A stretch of 64,000 nt of DNA. It comes from Paenibacillus pinistramenti. GTDB taxonomy: Bacteria > Bacillota > Bacilli > Paenibacillales > Paenibacillaceae. The position numbers and the translations under genes are program-made. Below the pieces are notes generated by a model that ran no database searches, was not told the DNA's origin, and was given only the letters and a program-made list of their open reading frames with translations. The stretch is taken from NCBI RefSeq assembly GCF_005869875.1, contig NZ_VAWG01000010.1:62001-126000 (forward strand), given 5' to 3'. This document shows, in pieces, positions 1-9,200 of the stretch. Position 1 is the stretch's first letter, and each line of letters opens with the position of its first letter.

Positions 1-2
1 CG

Positions 3-863
3 CTGAAGCATTTTGCCTGCAACAACCAGGAGAAATACCGCACCAAAGTGGATGCCGTTGTCTCTGAGCGGGCGGTGCGCGAGATTTATCTGAAGGGCTT
101 TGAAATCGCCGTGAAGGAAGGCGGCGCGAACTCCATCATGACTTCCTACAATCCGGTGAACGGCCACTGGGCGGCTTCCAACTATGACCTGAACACGACG
201 ATCCTGCGCGGCGAGTGGGGCTATACCGGCATCGTCATGACCGACTGGTGGGCGCTGATGAACGATACGGCGAACGGCGGCCCGGCGGACCGCAAGAACA
301 CGAACTTCATGGTGCGTGCGCAGAACGATCTGTACATGGTTGTGGCGAACCACGGAGCGGAAGCCAACGTCTGGGATGACAACACCATGGAATCCCTGGA
401 AAATGGCACGCTGACCCGCGCGGAGCTCCAGCGCTCGGCGATGAACATCTGCCGGTTCCTGATGCATGCGCCGGTCTTCGCAAGAAGAGATCAGATGAGC
501 GAAGAGAAAGCGCAGACCATTAACGCAAATGCAGAGCTGGCGGCGGAACAGGCTCAAACGGTGGGCGTGGATACGAAGGCCGAAGCCTCGGAATCCGGAG
601 CAGCCGTCGTGAAGGTTGAGCAGGCGGGCGAGTATCAGCTGTATGCCAGCCTGATGTCCGCGGAATCCGACCAGGCCCAAAGCGCCTGCAATCTGCTGCT
701 GAACGGCCAGCTGGTGACCACGATCCAGACGAACGGCACCAATGCGAACTGGATCAACCAGAAGCTGGTGAAGGTGGAGCTTGAAGCCGGGCTGTATGAA
801 CTGAAGCTGGAAGTGACCAAACCTGGATTGAAGATTCAGTCGATCCGGTTCAAGCGGGTTTAA
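3..863 (+). CDS. GH3 beta-glucosidase, C-terminal part (5' end outside window)
   Basis: The open frame enters from the left edge, so only the C-terminal part is visible. It begins with a GH3 TIM-barrel motif (KHFACNN, then VSERAVREIYLKGFEIAVK) and contains VMTDWW, whose Asp is the expected catalytic nucleophile. After the barrel there is no alpha/beta sandwich domain; instead about 95 residues of a beta-rich, CBM6-like module (GEYQLYASLMS ... IQSIRFKRV) end the protein. In ordinary GH3 enzymes the sandwich follows the barrel, so its absence suggests the reversed domain order known for some bacterial GH3 glucosidases, with the sandwich upstream of the window. Hydrolysis of beta-glucosides or oligosaccharides is expected; exact substrate unknown. 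No signal peptide can be judged. Confidence 0.85.
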   Translation: MKHFACNNQEKYRTKVDAVVSERAVREIYLKGFEIAVKEGGANSIMTSYNPVNGHWAASNYDLNTTILRGEWGYTGIVMTDWWALMNDTANGGPADRKNTNFMVRAQNDLYMVVANHGAEANVWDDNTMESLENGTLTRAELQRSAMNICRFLMHAPVFARRDQMSEEKAQTINANAELAAEQAQTVGVDTKAEASESGAAVVKVEQAGEYQLYASLMSAESDQAQSACNLLLNGQLVTTIQTNGTNANWINQKLVKVELEAGLYELKLEVTKPGLKIQSIRFKRV

Positions 864-887
864 GGACAAAGGAGCTTCAAAATCCAT

Positions 888-916
888 TTGACTTTTGCAA
901 TTCCATTCTTTATCAT
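888..916 (+). promoter_or_regulatory. Promoter of the tandem T-box leader
   Basis: TTGACT at 888-893 and TATCAT at 911-916 are separated by 17 bases, a good sigma-A type promoter. It lies just after the GH3 stop codon and about 35 bases before the first T-box element, so it should drive the leader and the synthetase. Confidence 0.65.
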
Positions 917-949
917 AGCTTCCATATCAAGCTGAATGACAAAGGCTGG

Positions 950-1230
950 AATCAAGGACATGAGTTCATGCAGGATACCGGACAGAAAGAGGGGTCACCG
1001 GCTGAGAGCCCCTTCGGCAGTCGTATGAATTTACCGCCTTGTAGCTGCGTTTGTGAAATTACGGATAGTTCGGGGTTTGAAGACTCGTGATCTGGCCGTG
1101 AGAGTAAGGAGCGCCGGGACTTCCCGTTACAGAAGCTGAGGATTCGCCTGTTTGGCAGGCGGATTGAATTTGGGTGGAACCACGAGCATGCTCGTCCCTT
1201 GCGGACAGCGTGCTCTTTTTTATTTTTTTA
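950..1230 (+). promoter_or_regulatory. T-box riboswitch 1 (distal), with terminator
   Basis: The leader has the stem I core GGCTGAGAGCC (from about 1000), a conserved TTTACCGCC stretch (about 1030) where ACC is a plausible threonine specifier, and the T-box sequence TGGGTGGAACCACG at 1171-1184. A stem GAGCATGCTCGTCC / GGACAGCGTGCTC followed by a U-rich tract forms the terminator (about 1184-1230). Uncharged tRNA-Thr should stabilise the antiterminator. The next copy repeats almost the same sequence. Confidence 0.9.
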
Positions 1231-1244
1231 TAGTAAAAAGCTAA

Positions 1245-1520
1245 GATCAAGGACATGAGTTCATGCAGGACACCGGACAGAAAGAGGGGTCACCGGCTGA
1301 GAGCCCCTTCGGCAGTCGTATGGATTTACCGCCTTGCAGCTGCGTTTGTGAAATTACGGATAGGCTCGGGTTTGAGAACTCGTGATCTGGCTGTGAGAGT
1401 AAGAAGCGCCGGGAATTCCCGTTATAGAAGGCAGAGGATTTGCCTGTTTGGCAGGCGGATTGAATTTGGGTGGAACCACGAGCATGCTCGTCCCTTGCGG
1501 ACAGCGTGCTCTTTTTTTTG
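1245..1520 (+). promoter_or_regulatory. T-box riboswitch 2 (proximal), with terminator
   Basis: This is a near-identical second copy of the preceding T-box: same GGCTGAGAGCC core, same TTTACCGCC specifier region, T-box TGGGTGGAACCACG at 1467-1480 and the same terminator stem ending in eight T residues at 1512-1519. Two terminators in series give tighter repression when tRNA-Thr is charged. Multiple T-boxes are known in front of the second threonyl-tRNA synthetase gene (thrZ) of Bacillus subtilis. An open frame runs through this leader in phase with the synthetase but is not the real start. Confidence 0.9.
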
Positions 1521-1551
1521 TTCACAAATCAAACTGAAGGAGTGTTGTGCG

Positions 1552-3339
1552 ATGAGTAAAATTATTCAGGATTCAAGCCGGAATGCCGCGGCCCTGCTGC
1601 TGGCAAGAGCAGTTCAACAGCTGTTTGAAGGAGCCAAGTTAGGAATTCCTGCTTTGACGGAGCAGGGGTTTTATTACGATTTCGACGTGCCGGGAGGCTT
1701 GTCGGAGGACGACCTCGAGGCGATCGCGAAGGAAATGGAGCGTTTGGCGGCTGAGGGAGAGGCAGCGAATAAGGCCGCGAATAAGGGGGCGAATAAGGAA
1801 GCAGAAGCCCCTTATGAGCTCAAAAGCCTCTCGCTGGCGGAAGCCCTCCGCCTCTTTGACGAGAGAGGGGAGAAGTGGAAGGTGGAATGGCTGCAATCGC
1901 AGCCGGCCTCCGAACCGGTTCAGGTCTGGGAGCAGGCCGGGTTTATCGACGTCTGCCACTTCGGCCCGCTGCCGGAAGACTTGCCGGAGGACCTGGTCTT
2001 CAAACGGCCGGCTTTTAAGCTGCTGAATGTATCGGGGGCATATTGGGAGGGGGACAGCAGCAAGCCGATGCTCCAGCGGATCTATGGGGCTGCGTTTGCT
2101 AGCAGCAAGGAGCTGAGGCAGTTTCTGGCCGCGCAGGAGGAAGCCCAGAAGCGTGACCACCGGAAGCTCGGCAAACAGCTGGAGCTGTTCATGTTCGCAG
2201 ACGAAGCGCCGGGGATGCCTTTTTACCTTCCGAAAGGGACAGTCATGCGCAATGAGCTGGAGAGCTTGTCCCGGGAATTTTTGCAAAAATACGGCTATGA
2301 GGAGGTCCGCACGCCCTTCATTATGAACCGGCAGATGTGGGAGCAGTCCGGGCACTGGGAGCATTACCGGGACAATATGTATTTCTCGGAGATCGATCAG
2401 CATCAGTATGCGGTTAAGCCGATGAACTGCCCGGGCCACATGCTGCTTTATAAAAATAAACGCCGCTCCTACAAGGAGCTCCCCGTCCGGTTCGCGGAGT
2501 TCGGGCAGGTTCACCGCTATGAATACAGCGGCGCGCTGAACGGCCTGTTCCGGGTAAGAACCTTCTGCCAGGACGATGCCCATCTGTTTGTCACACCGGA
2601 CCAGGTGGAGCGGGAGATCCGGCATACGCTGCAGATGGTGCAGGAGCTGTACGGCATTTTTGGATTTGAATACAGCCTGGAGCTGTCTACACGGCCTGAC
2701 GACTCAATGGGCAGCGATGAGCAGTGGGCGCTTGCGGAACGGGCGCTGGCGAATGTGCTTGAAGCATCCGGCCTGCCCTACAGCCTGAACCCGGGGGACG
2801 GGGCTTTCTACGGGCCGAAGATTGATTTTCACATTAAGGATGCCTTGAACCGAAGCCATCAGTGCGGAACGATTCAGCTGGATTTTCAGATGCCGGAGAA
2901 GTTCGGCCTGTCTTACTACGATGAGCGGAACGAGAAGCAGACGCCGATCGTCATTCACCGTGCAGTGTACGGCTCAATTGACCGCTTCCTGGGCATCCTG
3001 ATCGAGCATTACGGCGGGGCTTTCCCGGCATGGCTGGCGCCTGTCCAGGCTGTGATTGTGCCGGTATCGGAGGAGGCGCACGCCGGCTACGCTGAGGATG
3101 TCCGCCGGAAGCTGCAGGAAGCGGGGATCCGCGCTGAGGTGGACGCCCGCAGCGAGAAGCTGGGATACCGTATCCGGGAGGCCCAGATGCAGAAGGTGCC
3201 GTACACCATTGTAATCGGGGACGCCGAGCAGCAGTCCGGCAGTATCCAGGTGCGGGCATTTGGCGCGCAGCAGCAGGAAGCGTATGAGCCGGAGGCGTTC
3301 ATTCTTGCTCTCAAGGAGAAGATCCGGGCGCGCCACTAG
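1552..3339 (+). CDS. thrS: Threonyl-tRNA synthetase paralogue lacking TGS domain and editing histidines
   Basis: Class II synthetase of 595 residues charging tRNA-Thr. The ATG at 1552 follows GAAGGAG directly after the second T-box terminator; upstream in-frame codons belong to the leader. The catalytic core is intact: MNCPGH, DDAHLF and VIHRAVYGS supply the expected zinc ligands, with motif 2 RVRTFCQDDAH and a C-terminal anticodon-binding domain (AEVDARSEKLGYRIREAQ). It is about 50 residues shorter than usual because it begins inside the N2 domain (RNAAALLLARAVQQLFEGAK) with no TGS domain. The family's HxxxH editing motif is absent: there is no histidine before DVCHFGP, which itself replaces the usual CRGPH. 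Loss of post-transfer editing is inferred. The tandem T-box suggests an inducible second enzyme. Confidence 0.93.
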   Translation: MSKIIQDSSRNAAALLLARAVQQLFEGAKLGIPALTEQGFYYDFDVPGGLSEDDLEAIAKEMERLAAEGEAANKAANKGANKEAEAPYELKSLSLAEALRLFDERGEKWKVEWLQSQPASEPVQVWEQAGFIDVCHFGPLPEDLPEDLVFKRPAFKLLNVSGAYWEGDSSKPMLQRIYGAAFASSKELRQFLAAQEEAQKRDHRKLGKQLELFMFADEAPGMPFYLPKGTVMRNELESLSREFLQKYGYEEVRTPFIMNRQMWEQSGHWEHYRDNMYFSEIDQHQYAVKPMNCPGHMLLYKNKRRSYKELPVRFAEFGQVHRYEYSGALNGLFRVRTFCQDDAHLFVTPDQVEREIRHTLQMVQELYGIFGFEYSLELSTRPDDSMGSDEQWALAERALANVLEASGLPYSLNPGDGAFYGPKIDFHIKDALNRSHQCGTIQLDFQMPEKFGLSYYDERNEKQTPIVIHRAVYGSIDRFLGILIEHYGGAFPAWLAPVQAVIVPVSEEAHAGYAEDVRRKLQEAGIRAEVDARSEKLGYRIREAQMQKVPYTIVIGDAEQQSGSIQVRAFGAQQQEAYEPEAFILALKEKIRARH

Positions 3340-3410
3340 CGGAACGGCGGAGTCGGAGTGCGGGTGCAGGCAAGGCCGGCGGGGGTAAGGCAGCCGCAGT
3401 AAGGGAGTCG

Positions 3411-3510
3411 TGGTCATGCGGCAAGCTAAGGCAGTCTGGTAATGCGGGCATGGTGATGCTGGCATGGTAATGCCGCTTGGTAGTACCGCCTGGTAATGCC
3501 GCATTGCCGG
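3411..3510. repeat. Imperfect short tandem repeats after thrS (unit like TGGTAATGCCGC)
   Basis: Between the convergent thrS and LysR stop codons the words GGTAATGC, GGCATGGTGATGC, GGCATGGTAATGCCGC, GGTAGTACCGCC and GGTAATGCCGC follow one another. No coding potential or clear terminator is seen. It is one of several locus-specific repeat patches found directly after stop codons here. Confidence 0.6.
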
Positions 3511-3538
3511 CTTGCCTGCTCCTATCCTATCTTCCCCC

Positions 3539-4423
3539 TCAGCCTCCGCTGAAGAACCGGATCGCAAACTCCCGGAAATGCAGCGCCGCCTGGGATAAAT
3601 AATGCTTCCGGTTCCAGGCGATACCGAAGGTGCGCTGACACCGGGGCTCGGTGATTTGCAGCTGGACGATGCCGGGATTCAGGGCCCTGTTGCCGAGAGA
3701 GAGCGGGAGCGTAAAGGTGATGCCCAGCCCCATCTCCACGAGCGTTTGGATGGCGCTGACCTCCTCCAGCTCGAAGGCGACATGAGGCTCAAAGCCGGCT
3801 TCCCTGCAGAAGCCGTCCGTGATTTCCCTGAAGTTGGAGCGGGCGGGCAGGGAGATAAAAGGCTCGTCCGCCGCTTCCCGCAGGGCAATGGATTGCCGGG
3901 AGGCAAAGCGGTGGTCCTTCGGTACGGTCAGGCACAGGTCCTCCTCCGCCAGCGTCATCCATTCCAGATCCGGCCCGGTCACCGGCGTCGAGGAGATGCA
4001 GAAGTCGATCTCGGCATTCTCCAGCTCGCTGCGGATTTCCGCTGCCGAGCCGAGCTGACGCTGGATGATCCGTACATTCGGGTGCAGCGTCAGAAACTGC
4101 TTGAGCAGCGTCGGCAGCACGTAAGGCAGCGTCACGGCGATGCTGACAACGCCATGCTCGAGCCCGGCCATATCGCTGAGCTCCCGCTCTCCTTCTTCCA
4201 GCTCCAGAAAGGCCTGCTCTACCCGGCGGAGATACGTTCTGCCAAAGGCGTTCAGCTTGATCTGCCGGCCCTGGCGCTCAAAGAGCGGCATGCCGAGGCG
4301 CTGCTCCAGACGCTGAATGGAGTTGCTGAGAGAAGGCTGGGACACATTCAGCACCTTGGCGGCCTGCGTGATATGCTCGAGGCGGGCAACGGTCTGAAAA
4401 TATTTTAACTGCAGAAATTCCAT
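3539..4423 (-). CDS. LysR-family transcriptional regulator
   Basis: The 294-residue protein has the N-terminal LysR winged helix (MEFLQLKYFQTVARLEHITQAAKVLNVSQPSLSNSIQRLE) and a C-terminal effector-binding domain resembling that of CynR/YwbI-type members. The start at 4423 is preferred over an ATG five codons upstream because GGAGAG lies 8 bases before it. It is transcribed divergently from the MFS gene at 4551, the usual arrangement for a LysR protein and its target. The AT-rich gap 4439-4550 contains the TTATTTTTTATTAATA region where a LysR box could lie. The effector is unknown. Confidence 0.9.
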   Translation of the reverse strand: MEFLQLKYFQTVARLEHITQAAKVLNVSQPSLSNSIQRLEQRLGMPLFERQGRQIKLNAFGRTYLRRVEQAFLELEEGERELSDMAGLEHGVVSIAVTLPYVLPTLLKQFLTLHPNVRIIQRQLGSAAEIRSELENAEIDFCISSTPVTGPDLEWMTLAEEDLCLTVPKDHRFASRQSIALREAADEPFISLPARSNFREITDGFCREAGFEPHVAFELEEVSAIQTLVEMGLGITFTLPLSLGNRALNPGIVQLQITEPRCQRTFGIAWNRKHYLSQAALHFREFAIRFFSGG

Positions 4424-4550
4424 CTGGAAACTCTCCATTCATAACTTTAATGTGATGATTTGATTATAAAAGAAGTATTATTTTTTATTAATATTCAAAT
4501 TTATAATGATACCACATATACAGAATACCTGGATCAGGATTGGAGAGAGA

Positions 4551-5873
4551 ATGCAATTGAATAAAGAAAGGATTTGGACGAAAAGTTTTCTTGTCGTTTG
4601 CTTGAGCAGCTTTTTTATGTTTCTGACTTTTTATATTTTGGCGACCGCGTTTCCTTTATATGTGAAAGACAACCTGCACGGCAACGAGCAGCAGATGGGA
4701 CTCGCGATTACAATTTATGTGATCGGCGGGGTTCTGCTGAGATTTTTCTCGGGGCAGTGGGTGGACCGGTTCGGGAAAAAGAAGATGGCCGTCATCGGCA
4801 TGACCGTCTTCCTGGCGGCCTGTATCTGCTACTTCGGAGCTAAAGGCATCCTCCTGTTTCTGGTGGTGCGCTTTGTGCACGGCATGAGCTACGCGGTTGC
4901 CTCGACCGCGACGAGCACGGCGGCATCCGCCATGATTCCGGACTCGCGCCAGGGCGAGGGCATGGGCTATTTCAGCATGTTCATGAGCATTGCGATGGTT
5001 ATCGGGCCTGCGATGGGGCTCTATCTGTGGAAGGATAAAAATATCAACGTCCTGCTGCTGGCCGTTTCGGCCATTGCGGCGCTGTCGCTGCTGTTCACGC
5101 TGCTGATCAAACTGCCGCGCCAGCGGGGGAGCGCCCCTCTGGCCGAGGCCGAGGAGCATGCAGTCCTCCCGGCCGGCAGCACAGCCGGGGATGCGGCAAG
5201 CGCCGGTCCGGCCGCGCTGGCAGCTGCGCCGTCCGCCTTGACCGCGCCTGCGGCAGGCCGCAGAAAGCGCCTCAGCTTCAGCGATTTCATTGAGCCCAAA
5301 GCGGTGCCGATTTCGCTGGTCGGCTTCATTTTGGCTTTTTCGTACAGCTCCTTGTCGGGCTTTATGTCGTCTTTCACCTCGGAAATTCATCAGACCCAGG
5401 TAACCAGCTATTTCTTTGTGGTGTTTGCGGTCATGATCGTGGCGTTCCGTCCGGTCATCGGTAAAATTTTTGATCAGTATAAAGAGCATTATTTGTATTA
5501 CCCGGGCATTCTGCTGTTCGCGGTTGGCATGGTGATGCTGAGCCAGGCACATTCGTCTGCGATGGTGCTGATTGACGGGGTGATCATGGGTATCGGTTAT
5601 GGCGCGCTGCTGCCGTGCTTCCAGGCGCTTGCCATCAAGCTGTCTCCCGCGCACCGGAGGGGGAGTGCGAACGGAACCTTTTTCCTGCTGTTTGATTTGG
5701 GGTACGGCCTTGGCTCCTACTTTATGGGTATGATCGCTTCTTACAGCGACTACCGCATGATGTACCTGGTAGCCGGGGTGATCCCGATTTTGTCTGTGGC
5801 GGTTTATTACATCCTCCACCACCGCCATGAAGCCAAAAGAGCGGTTGGCAAGCAGGAAGCCAGAGCAGCCTGA
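4551..5873 (+). CDS. MFS drug/metabolite transporter
   Basis: A 440-residue, 12-helix major facilitator with motif A-like GQWVDRFGKKKMAVIG between helices 2 and 3 and FVHGMSYAVASTATSTAASAMIPDSRQGEGMGYF as in the YfkF/Bcr group of export proteins. The central loop (about residues 190-245) is long and Ala-rich, separating the two six-helix halves. The start at 4551 is chosen because GGAGAGAGA immediately precedes it; an earlier in-frame ATG at 4506 lacks a site. The divergent LysR regulator probably controls it. The substrate cannot be told from sequence; proton-coupled efflux is the family expectation. Confidence 0.88.
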   Translation: MQLNKERIWTKSFLVVCLSSFFMFLTFYILATAFPLYVKDNLHGNEQQMGLAITIYVIGGVLLRFFSGQWVDRFGKKKMAVIGMTVFLAACICYFGAKGILLFLVVRFVHGMSYAVASTATSTAASAMIPDSRQGEGMGYFSMFMSIAMVIGPAMGLYLWKDKNINVLLLAVSAIAALSLLFTLLIKLPRQRGSAPLAEAEEHAVLPAGSTAGDAASAGPAALAAAPSALTAPAAGRRKRLSFSDFIEPKAVPISLVGFILAFSYSSLSGFMSSFTSEIHQTQVTSYFFVVFAVMIVAFRPVIGKIFDQYKEHYLYYPGILLFAVGMVMLSQAHSSAMVLIDGVIMGIGYGALLPCFQALAIKLSPAHRRGSANGTFFLLFDLGYGLGSYFMGMIASYSDYRMMYLVAGVIPILSVAVYYILHHRHEAKRAVGKQEARAA

Positions 5874-5921
5874 TAAGGCGGGATCGGGCTAGCAGACTGG
5901 AAAAATTTAATTTTTAATAGA

Positions 5922-5951
5922 TTGACAATCTATTTTTTGCTGGTATATATT
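5922..5951 (+). promoter_or_regulatory. Promoter of the adhesin leader
   Basis: TTGACA at 5922-5927 and TATATT at 5946-5951 (18-base spacer; TATATA at 16 bases is an alternative) form a strong sigma-A promoter. The leader from here to the adhesin start is about 250 bases and includes the riboswitch. Confidence 0.65.
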
Positions 5952-6060
5952 GAATCTTATAAAACTCTGTAAAATCATGTAAACTTGTTAGCAGGACTGT
6001 CCAGCCCCGAACAAGGCACAGAACAGTAAGCTCAAGCATTGGCGATTATATAATTCTATA

Positions 6061-6145
6061 TTTGGCACACTAACCGAAAGGTTAGCTCGCAAAGCCTCGG
6101 AATCTACAAGTCTATCGACTCATGATCGTCCGGCTGCAATTAACA
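6061..6145 (+). promoter_or_regulatory. Cyclic-di-GMP-I (GEMM-I) riboswitch of the adhesin gene
   Basis: The sequence shows GGCA-(ACTAACC)-GAAA-(GGTTAG)-CTCGCAAAGCC followed by CGGAATCTACA, a short stem AGTC-TATC-GACT and CATGATCGTCCGG. These match the GEMM-I layout: GAAA-tetraloop stem, CGCAAAGCC joining strand, and a second stem bearing TCTA and ATGAT elements. CTCGCAAAG instead of GACGCAAAG is a mild departure. The 3' end of the aptamer (TCCGGCTGC) overlaps the 5' arm of the following terminator, which suggests ligand binding prevents termination (an ON switch); this direction is inferred. Confidence 0.78.
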
Positions 6146-6169
6146 TCGTTAATGCGGCTGGGCTTTTTT
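6130..6169 (+). terminator. Riboswitch-associated intrinsic terminator
   Basis: CCGGCTGCAATTAAC and GTTAATGCGGCTGG pair around an ATC loop, followed by GCTTTTTT. The 5' arm shares bases with the aptamer, so terminator and ligand-bound aptamer should exclude each other. Confidence 0.8.
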
Positions 6170-6210
6170 GCGTTTCGGGAAGTGAGACAAATAATCATGA
6201 GGAGGCGTGT

Positions 6211-9200
6211 ATGAACAAGTATTTCAAGCTAGTGATGTCGTGGGTATGCATAATCTTGGCTGTTACGGGGATGATTCCGGGCAATCTCTTCGTAAATACT
6301 GCGGCGGCGGCATCAGGCGAGCTGATCTGGCCGAATGCTGGAGCTATCAACCTGACCAAGGCTTCTGAGCCGGTAAAGGATGCACAAGGCAAGTGGAATG
6401 TGACCCTGACGGTTGAAGGGAAGAATATCAAATCGACTTCCGATGTGGTTCTGCTCGTGGACCAGTCCTCCAGTATGAGTGACAACGGAAGAATGACCAG
6501 CGCCAAAGCAGCGGCGAAGAAGTTCGTGGACAACCTGCTGTTCAAGGACTCTACGACCCGGATTGCCCTGGTAAGCTTCGGCACGAAGTCGACCCAGCTG
6601 TCCACTTTTAAAGGATACGATCAAAAGAGCGCGTTGCTGACCTCCGTCGACAACATCAGCGCGGGCGACTACAAGAACAATATTCAATATACCAATATTC
6701 AGGACGGTCTTCATGCGGCCAGCACTCTGCTGGACAACAGCCAAGCCGATAATAAAGTCATTGTGCTCCTGAGTGACGGGGCTCCGACCCGCAGCTATAA
6801 AGCGGCAAGCGCAGCGGATTATGCTTGGCCAACCAATAACTATTCACATACGTTTATTCTGTCGAGCTTTAATTACTCTTCTGTAGTGGGTTCAGCCGCA
6901 AATTTTGGGATTACGAGCTACAACATCAAAGTAGGGAAAAAAACGTATACGGTAAAGGATAACGGGATTGCTACCTTATCCGAAGCCAAGCTCATTCAGA
7001 ACAAGGGCTACGGCATTTACTCAATCGGCCTTGAAGTAGGCAGCGACGCCAATGCCCAGTATGTACTGAGCAATGTACAGAATAAAGGATATTATTCTTC
7101 CAGCAGCTCTGATTTGAGCAAGGTCTTTACCGATCTGTCCGGGAAAATTTCCTATGCGGCACAGAACGCCAAGGTCGTTGACCCTATGGGAGATATGTTC
7201 AATAAAATTAGTGACGTTACAGTTTCTCAGGGAACGATCACATGGAACAGTGCCAAAGAAACGATTACCTGGGACATTGGCTCCGTGATGGAGGGCGCCC
7301 CTGCTACCATGACTTATACGGTGCAGATGGACGATTCCAAGAACCCGGATCCAAACAAGCTGTATCCGACAAACGGAACAACCACGATCAGCTATACGGA
7401 TGTCAACGGCACTAGCACCTCCAAGAATTTTGAAGTGCCGACGGTAAGCTTTGGCAAAGGTTCCATTAAGGTGAAGGGCTATCACGTCAACGCAGACGGC
7501 AAGCCGGTTAACGCGGACGGCGTTGTGGTGGACCGCCCTGATCTGGCGGAGCAGCTGTACAGCGATAATTTTTCGCAGAATGGACAAGAGTCCCTGGATG
7601 TGAACCAGTCCTACTCGGTAACAGCCAAGGCGCTTGACGGCTACCAGCTCAAGACAGGCGTAAGTCCGACTACAGTATCTTTGACAACGAGTGACCCATC
7701 GCCGATCGTCTGGTTTGGGTACACGAACGCGCCTAACAGCCTGAAGGTTGAATACAAAGCGGGAGACACCGTGCTGGAGCAAGCCCAGGAACTGCAGAAG
7801 ATTCAGGGCGAAGCCGTTGATTTGACGGCCAAAGCGTTTGACGGCTACCAGCTTAAAGAAGTTAAGCTTAGCTCGGACAGCGGCTTGACGACTGCAGACG
7901 GCGGCCATGTAACCGGCGTAATGCCAGGCAAGGACGTAACCGTTACGTTCAGCTATGAGCCGACTGCGCAGCATGTGACTGTAAAATATCTGGAACGCGG
8001 CACAGACAAATCGCTTGCAGCAGCCCAGACGATTGACGGTGTTACGAATGAGGAGCTGACGCTGAAAGCCGCGGAAGTAGCTGGCTACACAGCAGAGGAA
8101 GCGTCCCATAAGTACACACTGACCGCAGGCGGCATTCAGGAATACGTGTTCTACTACACCGCCAATGCCCAAACGGTAACGGTAAAATTCCTGGAGCAGG
8201 GCACAGACAAGGAGCTTGCCGACTCCAAAACGGTGGAAGGAACAACCGGCAGCTCTGCGGCGCTGACTGCAGTTCTTGTACCGGGCTATACAGCAGTAGA
8301 AACCAAGCATGACTATACGTACACAGCTGACGGAAAGCAGGAGTACGTGTTCTACTACACCGCGAATAAACAGACTGTAACGGTAAAATATTTGGAACAA
8401 GGCACGAATAAAGTGCTTGCCGAAGCCAAGACGGTAGAGGGCGCAACCGGCAAGGCAACTGACCTGACTGCAGCTCCGATTGCGGGCTACACGCCTCTGG
8501 AAGAGACACACAGCTACTCTTTCACAACGGGAAGCGCACAGGAGTATGTGTTCTACTACACGCCGAACGAACAAACGGTAACGGTCAAGTACGTAGATGA
8601 TGAGACGAAAGAAGAACTGATTGCTGCGGCAGCTGTGAAAGGCAAAACGGGCGAAACAGTCACGTTAACCCCTGAAGCCATCGCTGGCTACACGCCAACC
8701 AAGAGTCAGGATACTTACGAGATCGCCGCAAATGGCTCCAACGAGTATGTATTCTACTACACGGCAAACGGCCAATCGGTCACTGTAAAATTCGTAGACA
8801 AAGATACCAAGGAAGAGCTGGCGCCTTCCGTAACGGTTGACGGCAAAACAGGCCGGGCTGTTGAAGTGCAAGCTGCCACAGTGCCTGGCTACACACCGGA
8901 AATGGCGAGCGACACTTACACAATCGCAGCCAGCGCACCAAATGAATACGTGTTCTACTACACGCCAAACGACCAGACGGTAACCGTCAAGTATCTGGAG
9001 CAGGGCACGGACAAATTGTTGTTCTCTCCTACAACCTTAACGGCCAAAACGGGACAAAACGTTGACGTAACAGCTGCTCCTCTCGCCGGATATACGCCGG
9101 TTGAGACCACGGGTACGCTCAAAGTGACAGCTGAAGGCCCGAACGTCTATGTGTTCTACTACACGCCGAATGACCAGAAGGTAACGGTCAAATATGTGGA

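Noticed and set aside
1255-1551. In-frame extension of the threonyl-tRNA synthetase by 99 codons
   Set aside because: It translates the second T-box and its terminator; the ATG at 1552 has a proper ribosome binding site and begins at a recognisable point of the N2 domain.
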